Part shown: piece by piece, positions 9,007 to 16,078 of the stretch
Numbering within the stretch: position 1 is the first letter of the stretch
How the letters are laid out: the number at the start of each line of letters is the position of its first letter
From: an uncultured Paenibacillaceae bacterium
GTDB lineage: Bacteria > Bacillota > Bacilli > Aneurinibacillales > Aneurinibacillaceae
Assembly: GCA_937874515.1 (NCBI GenBank)
Contig: CALNBV010000265.1
Span: 1 to 16,615, forward strand
DNA: 16,615 nt
Direction of reading: 5' to 3'
The notes under the pieces: model-generated
Told to the model about the DNA's origin: nothing
Seen by the model: the letters and a program-made list of their open reading frames with translations, nothing else
Databases searched by the model: none
Position numbers and translations under genes: made by a program

Positions 9007-10551
9007 ATGGGAAAAATTCAACGCGCCTTAATTAGCGTATCTGATAAAACAGGCATCGTGGAGTTTGCGAAAGAATTAGAACAACTTGGGGTGGAGATTA
9101 TCTCCACAGGTGGAACCCACAAATTATTACAAGATGCTGGCGTAAACGTGATTGGCATTTCTGAAGTAACGGGTTTCCCAGAAATCCTTGATGGCCGGGT
9201 AAAAACCCTTCATCCAAACATCCATGGCGGACTTCTTGCCATCCGCAACAGCGAAAAACATATGGCAGCGATTCAAGAACATGGCATTGAACCCATTGAT
9301 CTTGTTGTAGTGAATCTTTATCCTTTCAAAGCAACCATCAGCAAACCAGATGTTGCCTGGGAAGATGCCATTGAAAACATTGATATCGGCGGCCCAACCA
9401 TGCTTCGTTCCGCAGCGAAAAACCATGAATTCGTAACCGTTGTGGTTGATGCAGCTGACTATGCAGGCATTGTGGAAGAAATGAAAGCCAACGGCGACAC
9501 TTCTTTAGAAACGAAACGTCGTTTAGCTGCGAAAGTATTCCGTCATACTGCTGCTTATGATTCTCTCATTTCTGGTTACCTTAGCAAGCAAATGGGTGAA
9601 GAATATCCAGAAAACTATACGGTTACATACGAAAAAGTGCAGGACCTTCGCTATGGGGAAAATCCTCATCAAAGTGCTGCTTTCTATCGCCAGCCTTTGG
9701 CGAAAGCCGGAAACATTGCAACAGCGAAACAACTTCATGGAAAAGAACTTTCCTATAATAATATTAACGATGCCAATGCAGCTCTTAGCATCTTAAAAGA
9801 GTTCACCCAACCTGCTGTTGTTGCGGTTAAACATATGAATTCTTGCGGTGTAGGTATTGGGGAAAACATTTATGATGCGTATCGCAAAGCATATGAAGCA
9901 GACCCAGTTTCGATCTTTGGCGGGATCATTGCTTGCAACCGTACCGTTGATAAGCAAACGGCTCTTGACATGAAAGAAATTTTCTTAGAAATCATCATGG
10001 CTCCTGACTTTACAGAAGAAGCCCTTGAAGTATTACAAACCAAGAAAAACCTTCGCCTTTTAGAACTTGGAAACGTGGTGCAAAAAGATCTAGATGAAGT
10101 GAAGTTAACCACTGTGGAAGGCGGACTTCTTGTACAAAACGATGACGTAAAAACAGTAACTGCTGAAGATTTAACTGTTGTGACAGACCGCAAACCAACA
10201 GAAGAAGAACTTGAACAACTTCTTTTTGCCTGGAAAGTGGTTAAACATGTGAAATCCAATGCCATTGTACTGGCTAAAGATAACATGACCATTGGCGTTG
10301 GTGCAGGGCAAATGAACCGGGTTGGTTCTGCTCGCATTGCCATTGAACAAGCTGGCGAAAAAGCAAAAGGTAGCGTAATGGCTTCCGATGCATATTTCCC
10401 AATGCCAGATACCCTTGAAGAAGCTGTTAAAGCAGGGGTAACGGCTGTTATTCATCCAGGTGGATCCATCCGTGATGCAGATTCCATTAAAGTAGCCAAT
10501 GAAAATGGGATTGCTATGGTCTTTACTGGTGTTCGCCATTTCAAACACTAA
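9007..10551 (+). CDS. purH: Bifunctional AICAR formyltransferase / IMP cyclohydrolase
   Basis: PurH carries out the last two steps to IMP. The N-terminal MGS-like IMP cyclohydrolase domain (about residues 1-145) shows SVSDKTGIVEFAKEL, STGGTHKLL, LDGRVKTLHPNIHGG and NIDIGGPTMLRSAAKNH. The C-terminal AICAR transformylase domain contains RYGENPHQSAAFY and the catalytic KHMNSCGVG (275-283), with K275 and H276 as the conserved Lys-His pair. The length of 514 aa matches the family. The ATG begins 1 nt after the purN stop and is served by AGGAG at 8993-8997, which lies inside purN. There is a 20-nt gap to purD. Confidence 0.98.
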   Translation: MGKIQRALISVSDKTGIVEFAKELEQLGVEIISTGGTHKLLQDAGVNVIGISEVTGFPEILDGRVKTLHPNIHGGLLAIRNSEKHMAAIQEHGIEPIDLVVVNLYPFKATISKPDVAWEDAIENIDIGGPTMLRSAAKNHEFVTVVVDAADYAGIVEEMKANGDTSLETKRRLAAKVFRHTAAYDSLISGYLSKQMGEEYPENYTVTYEKVQDLRYGENPHQSAAFYRQPLAKAGNIATAKQLHGKELSYNNINDANAALSILKEFTQPAVVAVKHMNSCGVGIGENIYDAYRKAYEADPVSIFGGIIACNRTVDKQTALDMKEIFLEIIMAPDFTEEALEVLQTKKNLRLLELGNVVQKDLDEVKLTTVEGGLLVQNDDVKTVTAEDLTVVTDRKPTEEELEQLLFAWKVVKHVKSNAIVLAKDNMTIGVGAGQMNRVGSARIAIEQAGEKAKGSVMASDAYFPMPDTLEEAVKAGVTAVIHPGGSIRDADSIKVANENGIAMVFTGVRHFKH

Positions 10552-10571
10552 GATTTAAAGGGAGGGCCAAA

Positions 10572-11855
10572 ATGAATATACTTGTGATTGGTAGCGGCGG
10601 TCGTGAACACGCCTTAGTTTGGAAAATTGCCCAAAACCCTCGGGTTGAACAAATTTTTTGTGCACCAGGAAATGCGGGGATTGCTGAATTGGCAACCTGT
10701 GTTCCTATTGGTGTCCATGATTTTCCAACCTTAGCTGCATTTGCGGAAAAAGAGGAAATTGACCTTACTGTTGTAGGTCCAGAGGATCCTTTATTAAATG
10801 GAATCGTTGATTACTTTGAAGAGCGAGGATTAAAGGTATTTGGCCCTCGCTGTGATGCAGCCTTACTTGAAGGAAGTAAATCCTTCGCCAAAGAAATCAT
10901 GATCAATTACAACATTCCTACGGCTGAATACCGCTCATTCACAAACTATGAGGAAGCCCTTTCCTATGTACGTGAAAAAGGAGCACCCATTGTTATTAAA
11001 GCCGACGGTTTAGCAGCCGGTAAAGGGGTAACCGTTGCTTTCACTTTAGAAGAAGCAGAAGAAGCCCTTCGCACCATTATGTTGGATGCAGTGTTTGGTG
11101 AAGCCGGTTCTCGGGTGGTTGTAGAAGAATTCCTACAAGGGGAAGAAATGACCATTCTCTCTTTTGTAGACGGAGAAACTGTGGTTCCTATGGTTCCTTC
11201 CCAGGACCATAAACCAGCTTATGACGACGATAAAGGGCCTAATACAGGTGGAATGGGGACCTACTCACCAGTTCCTCACTATGATGATTCAGTTGTACAA
11301 ACAGCCATTGAAACCATCATCATTCCTACAGCAAAAGCCATGGTAAAAGAGGGACGCCCTTTCCGTGGAATTCTATATACAGGATTAATGTTAACGGAAC
11401 AGGGTCCGAAAGTAATTGAATATAATGCCCGTTTTGGCGATCCAGAAACCCAGGTGGTTCTTCCTCGCTTAGAAACGGATCTAGTAGATATTTTCTTAGC
11501 TTGTGTGGACGGAACGTTAGATCAATGCGATGTACGTTGGAAAGACAATGCAGCGGTTTGTGTTGTTCTTGCTTCAGGGGGATATCCTGGTTCTTATGAA
11601 AAGGGAAAAGAAATCACTGGATTATTTACTGGCCGTGAGGATATTATTGTTTTCCATGCGGGTACTGCGGAAAAAGATGGGAAGACCGTAACCAGTGGCG
11701 GTCGTGTCCTTGGTGTAACCGCCATTGGCAAAGATCTATATGAAGCACGGGAAAAAGCTTATGGAGTTATTCCGCAAATCACTTTTGAGGGAATGCATTA
11801 TCGTACAGATATTGCCATGAAAGCCTTAAAAGGATTAGAAGCGAAACAAAACTAA
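10572..11855 (+). CDS. purD: Phosphoribosylamine-glycine ligase (GAR synthetase)
   Basis: PurD is an ATP-grasp ligase that joins glycine to phosphoribosylamine to give GAR, the second step of the pathway. The 427-aa length is usual. Visible features are the N-terminal loop VIGSGGREHALVWKIA (5-20), the ATP-grasp lysine segment VIKADGLAAGKGV (141-153), EEFLQGEEMTILSF (185-198), NTGGMGTYSPVP (224-235) and the family signature RFGDPETQ (287-294). GGGAGGG (10560-10566) lies 5 nt before the ATG. This is the last gene of the pur operon; the next + strand signal is the terminator at 12023-12056. Confidence 0.98.
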   Translation: MNILVIGSGGREHALVWKIAQNPRVEQIFCAPGNAGIAELATCVPIGVHDFPTLAAFAEKEEIDLTVVGPEDPLLNGIVDYFEERGLKVFGPRCDAALLEGSKSFAKEIMINYNIPTAEYRSFTNYEEALSYVREKGAPIVIKADGLAAGKGVTVAFTLEEAEEALRTIMLDAVFGEAGSRVVVEEFLQGEEMTILSFVDGETVVPMVPSQDHKPAYDDDKGPNTGGMGTYSPVPHYDDSVVQTAIETIIIPTAKAMVKEGRPFRGILYTGLMLTEQGPKVIEYNARFGDPETQVVLPRLETDLVDIFLACVDGTLDQCDVRWKDNAAVCVVLASGGYPGSYEKGKEITGLFTGREDIIVFHAGTAEKDGKTVTSGGRVLGVTAIGKDLYEAREKAYGVIPQITFEGMHYRTDIAMKALKGLEAKQN

Positions 11856-11859
11856 ACAA

Positions 11860-11988
11860 TTATTTGTAACGCGCACGGTCTTTGCTGTTATATTTTGCCC
11901 AGGCATAAAGAACAACAGCAAGGGAACCGATTATTGTGAGAATGACATAACCATAATCGCTAAGAACCTCCCAAATAACTCTACCCAT
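11860..11988 (-). CDS. Small single-pass membrane protein, function unknown
   Basis: I do not recognise this protein. The proposed start is the ATG at 11988, giving 42 aa, because GGAG (11998-12001) lies 9 nt upstream on this strand. The open frame continues back to 12072, but the added codons are the arms of the pur terminator and its A-rich flank, so they are unlikely to be coding. Residues 12-30 (YGYVILTIIGSLAVVLYAW) form one hydrophobic helix, followed by a basic tail (KYNSKDRARYK) that predicts a cytoplasmic C-terminus. The stop is 4 nt from the convergent purD stop. It probably shares a transcript with the DUF2892 gene upstream. Being small and without clear homology, it could be a chance frame, but the helix-plus-basic-tail design argues for a real gene. 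Confidence 0.55.
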   Translation of the reverse strand: MGRVIWEVLSDYGYVILTIIGSLAVVLYAWAKYNSKDRARYK

Positions 11989-12022
11989 TTTCTTCAACTC
12001 CATTTTCATGATTGTATCAAGG

Positions 12023-12056
12023 GGCATACTCATTTTGAGTATGCCTTTTTCTTTTT
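12023..12056 (+). terminator. Intrinsic terminator of the pur operon
   Basis: A perfect 10-bp stem, GGCATACTCA (12023-12032) with TGAGTATGCC (12036-12045), encloses a 3-nt loop and is followed by TTTTTCTTTTT (12046-12056). The T-rich side makes it a rightward terminator, about 170 nt after purD. On the other strand the hairpin is not followed by a T run, so leftward transcription from the DUF2892 gene should pass through it. Confidence 0.9.
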
Positions 12057-12058
12057 GT

Positions 12059-12361
12059 CTAGAGGACAGCACGGCGTCTGGGAAAATGTGCGATTCGATG
12101 GGGTGCTTTATTTTCCTCTTCAGGGGTGAAGATTTTTCCTTTATCTACGTTTACCGTTGACACTTTCCAAAAACCTAACATAGGGCAATAGCGGGTGATG
12201 CCTTCAGCAACTTTGATTGCAGAGAACACAGTAATCATCCAGGGGGCAAAACGATTTAAACGTCTATTTTTCTGGGAAAGCCGGGAGATACTCCAGGCCA
12301 GACCTATTAAACCCATGCTAATTCTCACGATCGAATCCAGGGTACCTACATTCTTTTTCAT
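12059..12361 (-). CDS. DUF2892 / YgaP-like small membrane protein
   Basis: This 100-aa protein starts KKNVGTLDSIVRISMG, the opening seen in DUF2892 (YgaP-type inner-membrane) domains. Two hydrophobic segments lie at about 11-26 and 39-55, separated by a basic loop (SQKNRRLNR), and are followed by ITRYCPMLGFW, the conserved Cys-Pro end of the domain. No function is established for stand-alone members. I chose the ATG at 12361 over the one at 12367, because AAGGAGG directly abuts the latter but lies 6 nt before the former. The tail after residue 65 is hydrophilic, ends with a run of basic residues (HFPRRRAVL), and makes the protein longer than the compact domain alone. It is transcribed away from livK and towards the 42-aa gene. 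Confidence 0.85.
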   Translation of the reverse strand: MKKNVGTLDSIVRISMGLIGLAWSISRLSQKNRRLNRFAPWMITVFSAIKVAEGITRYCPMLGFWKVSTVNVDKGKIFTPEEENKAPHRIAHFPRRRAVL

Positions 12362-12367
12362 CTTCAT

Positions 12368-12374
12368 CCTCCTT
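12368..12374 (-). promoter_or_regulatory. Ribosome binding site of the DUF2892 gene
   Basis: On the minus strand this reads AAGGAGG. It touches the ATG at 12367 with no spacing but sits 6 nt before the ATG at 12361, so it favours the shorter product by two residues. Confidence 0.75.
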
Positions 12375-12426
12375 TCTTTAACAAATCAGATTTAGCTACT
12401 TTATATAGGTTGCGGAAAGGAAAAGG

Positions 12427-12455
12427 GGAATATGCATTGCCACACAATTTGTCAA
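12427..12455 (-). promoter_or_regulatory. Candidate sigma-A promoter for the DUF2892 gene
   Basis: The minus strand shows a perfect -35 TTGACA (12455-12450), a 17-nt spacer, and a weak -10 TATTCC (12432-12427) that matches only three of six consensus positions. It would give a leader of roughly 60 nt. The -35 and the position are good and the -10 is poor, so this is a candidate only. Confidence 0.35.
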
Positions 12456-12468
12456 ATAACGATATTAA

Positions 12469-12493
12469 AATTATTTGAAAAATTCAAAAAATT
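12469..12493. promoter_or_regulatory. Two overlapping CodY-like boxes at the livK promoter
   Basis: Against the known CodY consensus AATTTTCWGAAAATT, the 15-mers at 12469-12483 and 12479-12493 each differ at three positions, and they overlap by 5 nt. The pair covers the livK -35 and part of the spacer, where a bound repressor would block the polymerase. CodY, with branched-chain amino acids and GTP as effectors, is a known repressor of branched-chain amino acid uptake in Bacillales. The region is very AT-rich, so chance matches are plausible. The perfect dyad TTTGAA-AAA-TTCAAA (12474-12488) could also be an operator for a different regulator. Confidence 0.4.
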
Positions 12494-12502
12494 CCATATA
12501 AT
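12475..12502 (+). promoter_or_regulatory. Sigma-A promoter of the liv operon
   Basis: The -35 TTGAAA (12475-12480), a 16-nt spacer and a perfect -10 TATAAT (12497-12502) form a good vegetative promoter. Transcription would begin near 12509, giving a leader of about 38 nt before livK. There is no room for a large riboswitch or T-box in that leader. Confidence 0.75.
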
Positions 12503-12546
12503 TAGGAGTAACGAGGCTAGTCTAAGTTTGTATGAGGGGGCATTTA

Positions 12547-13737
12547 ATGAAGAAAAGCGGGTTGTTCATGCTACTTGTTGTTCTTTTGTCATTGGGTTTA
12601 ATAGCAACAGGATGCTCTACCACAACATCCAGTAAAGAGAATGTCATTCAGATTGCAACACAAAGCCCTCTTTCCGGTGACCTTGCAGCCATGGGGGACT
12701 CCATTAAAATGGGGGCACAGTTAGCAATTAATGATGAGAAAGAAACCTTTAAAAAATTAGGTTTTGATATTGAACTCTTCCCCCAGGATGATCAAGGGGA
12801 TGCCAAACAAGGGGTTGCCAATACTGAATTGTTAGTATCCAATCCTAATGTGTTAGCTGTGGTAGGGCATTTGAACTCTGGGGTAATGGCACCAAGTGGT
12901 CCGAAGTATGAACAAGGTGGACTGCCTGTAGTTTCTCCTGCGAATACGGCGGTTGATTTAACGGAACAAGGGTGGAAAACCTATCACCGCATTTGCGCCC
13001 GTGATGATGTACAAGGACCAGCCGGGGCAGAATATGCATCTAAATCATTAAATGTTAAAACCGTTTTTATAGCTCATGATAAAACAAAGTATGGACAAGG
13101 CCTTGCTGAAGCTTTTAAAAAGGCTGCAGAAAAACTGGGCATGCAAGTGGTCAGTTTTGAAGGCATCGACCAAAAAGAAAAAGAATTCAATCCACTGGCT
13201 ACATCTATTGCAGCGAAAAAACCAGATGCTGTGTATTTTGGCGCCATGTACAACCAGAGCGGCCTCCTTATTAAGAAATTAGGGGAAAAGAAATACAATG
13301 GCTTCATTCTTTCTGGTGATGGCTCTGACCATAAGGACCTCCTGCAAATTGCTGGGAAGAATAACCTGAAGAAAACATTCATTACCTCTGTTGCTGGGGA
13401 TGCAACACGCACTGAAAAAGGAAAAGCATTTGCTAAAAAATATAAGGACACCTTTAAGCTTGAACCTTCTACCTTCTCTTCCTATGGCTATGATGCTTGT
13501 CTTGTGGTGTTAAATGCCCTAGAAAAATCCATTAAAGACAATGGAGGCAAAAAACCAACCCGCGAGCAATTAAATAAAGCCATTAGCGAAACGAAAGACT
13601 TTGAAGGAGTATTTACAAAGGTCACCTTTGATGAAAAAGGGGACAACAAAACATCTGATGTATTTATTTATAGTTTTGCTGAAGGGACCTATCCAGCGAA
13701 ATATATTAAAACCATTTCAGCTGCCAATTTTAAGTAA
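12547..13737 (+). CDS. livK: Branched-chain amino acid ABC transporter substrate-binding lipoprotein
   Basis: This is a periplasmic-binding-fold (type I) solute receptor of 396 aa, tethered outside the membrane. The signal peptide KKSGLFMLLVVLLSLGLIATGC ends in a lipobox with the lipidated cysteine at residue 23, followed by a Ser/Thr/Lys linker. The mature start IQIATQSPLSGDLAAMG, then VVGHLNSGVMAPSGP and VVSPANTAVDLTEQGW, are typical of Leu/Ile/Val receptors. RICARDDVQGPAGAEY is the family's hinge-region motif. I chose the ATG at 12547 because GAGGGGG (12534-12540) lies 6 nt upstream; the in-frame ATG at 12532 overlaps that site and would spoil the signal peptide. The exact ligand is not provable, since this family also binds amides and urea. 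Confidence 0.93.
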   Translation: MKKSGLFMLLVVLLSLGLIATGCSTTTSSKENVIQIATQSPLSGDLAAMGDSIKMGAQLAINDEKETFKKLGFDIELFPQDDQGDAKQGVANTELLVSNPNVLAVVGHLNSGVMAPSGPKYEQGGLPVVSPANTAVDLTEQGWKTYHRICARDDVQGPAGAEYASKSLNVKTVFIAHDKTKYGQGLAEAFKKAAEKLGMQVVSFEGIDQKEKEFNPLATSIAAKKPDAVYFGAMYNQSGLLIKKLGEKKYNGFILSGDGSDHKDLLQIAGKNNLKKTFITSVAGDATRTEKGKAFAKKYKDTFKLEPSTFSSYGYDACLVVLNALEKSIKDNGGKKPTREQLNKAISETKDFEGVFTKVTFDEKGDNKTSDVFIYSFAEGTYPAKYIKTISAANFK

Positions 13738-13749
13738 ATGATTTGATAA

Positions 13750-13777
13750 GGGGATGAGGAGCTCGTCCCCTTTTTTT
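13750..13777 (+). terminator. Terminator between livK and livH
   Basis: GGGGATGAG (13750-13758) pairs with CTCGTCCCC (13762-13770), with one G-T wobble and a 3-nt loop, and is followed by seven T residues. It lies 12 nt after the livK stop. As I see no clear promoter between it and livH, it probably acts as a partial terminator that raises binding protein over permease, and may also protect the livK message from 3' decay. Confidence 0.85.
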
Positions 13778-13825
13778 CACATTACATTCTTTTAATTCCA
13801 GGTAGAAAAGAGGGGATGATCGAAG

Positions 13826-14791
13826 ATGGATTTAGGTTCTCTTGCCTCTATGCTTCCACAGGTTTTTATTGATGGGCTAACCCTTGGATTTTTATATGCA
13901 GTTGTAGCTCTTGGCTATACCATGGTTTATGGCATCCTTGAACTAATCAACTTTGCCCATGGTGAAATCTTTATGGTAGGAGCATTTATTGGAACAGAAG
14001 TATTGTTATTGATGCAAGCTATGGGAATAATGAGCGGACTGAATCCATATTTAGCCCTTTTTCTTGCCCTTGGGGTAGCCATGATTTTCACAGGGGCACT
14101 TGGAGTTAGCATTGAGAGGGTTGCCTATCGTCCTTTACGTTTTTCACCCCGGCTAGTGGTGTTGATTTCGGCGATTGGCGTTTCTTTTCTTTTGCAAGAT
14201 TTAGTCCGTTTTACTGAAGGAATGACCCGCAATGCCTTCTATGTTACAGGTCCTAACTTATTAGATGGTTCCCTACATGTTATGGATGGGTTAATCCTGG
14301 AGGAAAAATCATTGGTAATCATCCTCATAGCCCTCATTATGATGGTTGGCTTGCATTTGTTTGTGAATAAAACCAAATGGGGAATTGCCATGCGTGCTGT
14401 GGCACAGGACCAACAAACCGCATCCTTAATGGCCATTAATGTAAACAAAGTCATTGCCCTAACCTTTTTTATTGGTTCGAGTTTAGGGGGAGCTGCTGGG
14501 GTTCTTTATGCCCAATATTATGGAACCATTGACCCTTATATTGGGTTTTTATTAGGGTTGAAAGCCTTTACAGCTGCCGTTCTCGGGGGAATTGGCAATA
14601 TGAAAGGGGCAATGATTGGTGGGATTGCCCTGGGGCTATTAGAATCCCTGGGAGCTGCTTATATGGGGCCTTTAACCAATGGCAATTTTGGAGCTGAATA
14701 TAAAGATGTATTCGCCTTCTCTATTTTAATTATTGTTTTGTTATTCAGACCTGAGGGAATCTTTGGCGAAGCCGTCAATGAGAAAGTGTAG
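13826..14791 (+). CDS. livH: Branched-chain amino acid ABC transporter permease LivH
   Basis: This is an integral membrane permease of 321 aa, forming the translocation channel with LivM. The N-terminus is strongly typical: FIDGLTLGFLYAVVALGYTMVYG, directly followed by INFAHGEIFMVGAFIG. About eight hydrophobic segments follow. The cytoplasmic coupling region is visible as GIAMRAVAQDQQTASLMAINVNKV, and the late helix stretch AFTAAVLGGIGNMKGAMIGG is conserved in the family. AGAGGGGA ends about 10 nt before the ATG. An upstream ATG at 13816 is out of frame. The gene follows the livK terminator and abuts livM. Confidence 0.95.
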   Translation: MDLGSLASMLPQVFIDGLTLGFLYAVVALGYTMVYGILELINFAHGEIFMVGAFIGTEVLLLMQAMGIMSGLNPYLALFLALGVAMIFTGALGVSIERVAYRPLRFSPRLVVLISAIGVSFLLQDLVRFTEGMTRNAFYVTGPNLLDGSLHVMDGLILEEKSLVIILIALIMMVGLHLFVNKTKWGIAMRAVAQDQQTASLMAINVNKVIALTFFIGSSLGGAAGVLYAQYYGTIDPYIGFLLGLKAFTAAVLGGIGNMKGAMIGGIALGLLESLGAAYMGPLTNGNFGAEYKDVFAFSILIIVLLFRPEGIFGEAVNEKV

Positions 14792-14800
14792 GTGATGGAG

Positions 14801-16078
14801 ATGGAACGCATACGTCACTATTTCACATATTCACTAACTCAATGGCTTTTCATCATTCTTTACACAGGATCAGTCACCTTGTGGTTATGGGTTTCTGACC
14901 GGGCGATTCTCCCTTTTTTACTCCTCTTGTTTTCACTACTACTTCTTCGTTTTTTAACCAGCATTCCCTTGAAACTTCGTTTGTTAATAGGGGCGTTGAT
15001 TCTTGTCCTGATTATACCCATGGTGGCAGGGGAGAATCGTTATTACATGGAAGTGGCCACACAGGTAGGCATTTATGTAGCCATGGCTCTTGGCTTAAAT
15101 ATCGTGGTAGGTTTTGCTGGCCTTCTTGACCTTGGTTATGTGGCGTTTTTCGCAGTAGGCGCTTATTCGTACGCTATTTTTGCTTCACCCCAGGCAGGCC
15201 AATTTATTTCTGCTGCCATTGCCGAATTTCCTTTATCGGGAGTATGGTTTTGGCCCTTCCTTGTCATTGGATTACTGATTGCCGCTTTATTCGGCATTCT
15301 TTTAGGTCTTCCCGTTTTGAAAGTAAGAGGGGACTATCTGGCCATTGTTACCCTTGGCTTTGGGGAAATTATCCGCATTGTGTTTAATAACCTTGACAAG
15401 CCTGTGAATATCACCAACGGCCCTCAGGGATTAACACCCATTCAACCCCCGGTGCTTTTTGGATTACCATTAAATACACCTTTCCATTTTTACTTTATCG
15501 TGTTATTCATGATAGGAGTCGTTCTTTTAGTGAATAAGCGTTTGGAACACTCCCGCCTGGGAAGAGCCTGGATTGCCATTCGGGAAGATGAACTGGCTGC
15601 CAGAGCCATGGGTATACCCTTAATAAAAACGAAACTGCTGGCTTTTGCCACCGGTGCCTCTTTTGCAGGGATTGCCGGGGTGATTTTTGCAGCGAAACAA
15701 AGCTTTGTAGATCCAAGCAGTTTTACCTTAATGGAATCTATTGGGATTCTCGTTATGGTCATGCTAGGAGGCAGTGGCAGCATTTCCGGTGTAATTCTTG
15801 GGGCAACCCTGGTGACCCTTCTACAGGTTCAGGTTCTGAAGGAATTCTCCAATTGGTTAAACAGCCTGCGCATGGCGGGAATTATTGACCTTCCCAATCA
15901 ATTGGATCCATCCAAGTTTCAACGTTTTGTTTTTGGCATTTTGCTTATTGTATTTGCCTTATATCGCCCCAAAGGGTTAATTCCGGCTCGCAGAAAGAAA
16001 ATAGACATTGATTCTTTACAGCAAAGCCAGCTGGAAGAGGTTAAACGAAGGGACCGTAAAGAGGAGGTGTCTGGTTGA
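14801..16078 (+). CDS. livM: Branched-chain amino acid ABC transporter permease LivM
   Basis: This is the second permease subunit, about 425 aa, matching the usual LivM length. The N-terminal 75 residues are extra hydrophobic segments. The conserved core begins at VGIYVAMALGLNIVVGFAGLLDLGYVAFFAVGAY and includes LPVLKVRGDYLAIVTLGFGEIIRIV and GPQGLTPIQPP. The coupling segment is RAWIAIREDELAARAMGI. The C-terminal tail is charged and cytoplasmic. The start is uncertain among GTG 14792, ATG 14795 and ATG 14801. I favour 14801 because AGGTG (14790-14794) is 6 nt upstream; the others add only two or three residues. The gene begins at or just after the livH stop, and its own TGA overlaps the livG TTG. 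Confidence 0.94.
   Translation: MERIRHYFTYSLTQWLFIILYTGSVTLWLWVSDRAILPFLLLLFSLLLLRFLTSIPLKLRLLIGALILVLIIPMVAGENRYYMEVATQVGIYVAMALGLNIVVGFAGLLDLGYVAFFAVGAYSYAIFASPQAGQFISAAIAEFPLSGVWFWPFLVIGLLIAALFGILLGLPVLKVRGDYLAIVTLGFGEIIRIVFNNLDKPVNITNGPQGLTPIQPPVLFGLPLNTPFHFYFIVLFMIGVVLLVNKRLEHSRLGRAWIAIREDELAARAMGIPLIKTKLLAFATGASFAGIAGVIFAAKQSFVDPSSFTLMESIGILVMVMLGGSGSISGVILGATLVTLLQVQVLKEFSNWLNSLRMAGIIDLPNQLDPSKFQRFVFGILLIVFALYRPKGLIPARRKKIDIDSLQQSQLEEVKRRDRKEEVSG
16061..16069 (+). promoter_or_regulatory. Strong ribosome binding site supporting the livG TTG start
   Basis: GAGGAGGTG is near the full anti-Shine-Dalgarno complement and ends 5 nt before the TTG at 16075. It lies within the livM coding end and is the main reason for accepting a TTG start. 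Confidence 0.8.

Noticed and set aside
9870..10343. A 157-aa minus-strand open frame inside purH
   Set aside because: It is rich in Ser/Thr/Arg, the typical shadow of a coding strand, has no ribosome site or family motif, and purH is intact across it.
11989..12072. N-terminal extension of the 42-aa minus-strand protein to 70 aa
   Set aside because: The extra codons are made of the pur terminator arms and its A-rich flank, and no ribosome site precedes the ATG at 12072.
12195..12395. A 66-aa plus-strand open frame across the DUF2892 gene
   Set aside because: It is the mirror of the DUF2892 coding strand, which has a clear family match and a strong ribosome site; the plus-strand frame has neither.
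12532..12546. An earlier livK start at ATG 12532
   Set aside because: It overlaps the GAGGGGG ribosome site and would put MRGHL ahead of a well-formed lipoprotein signal peptide.
12432..12635. A 67-aa plus-strand frame overlapping the livK promoter and signal peptide
   Set aside because: It crosses the -35/-10 region and overlaps livK in another frame, with no ribosome site.
13778..13825. A separate promoter for livHM
   Set aside because: I could not find a -35/-10 pair with acceptable match and spacing between the terminator and livH.
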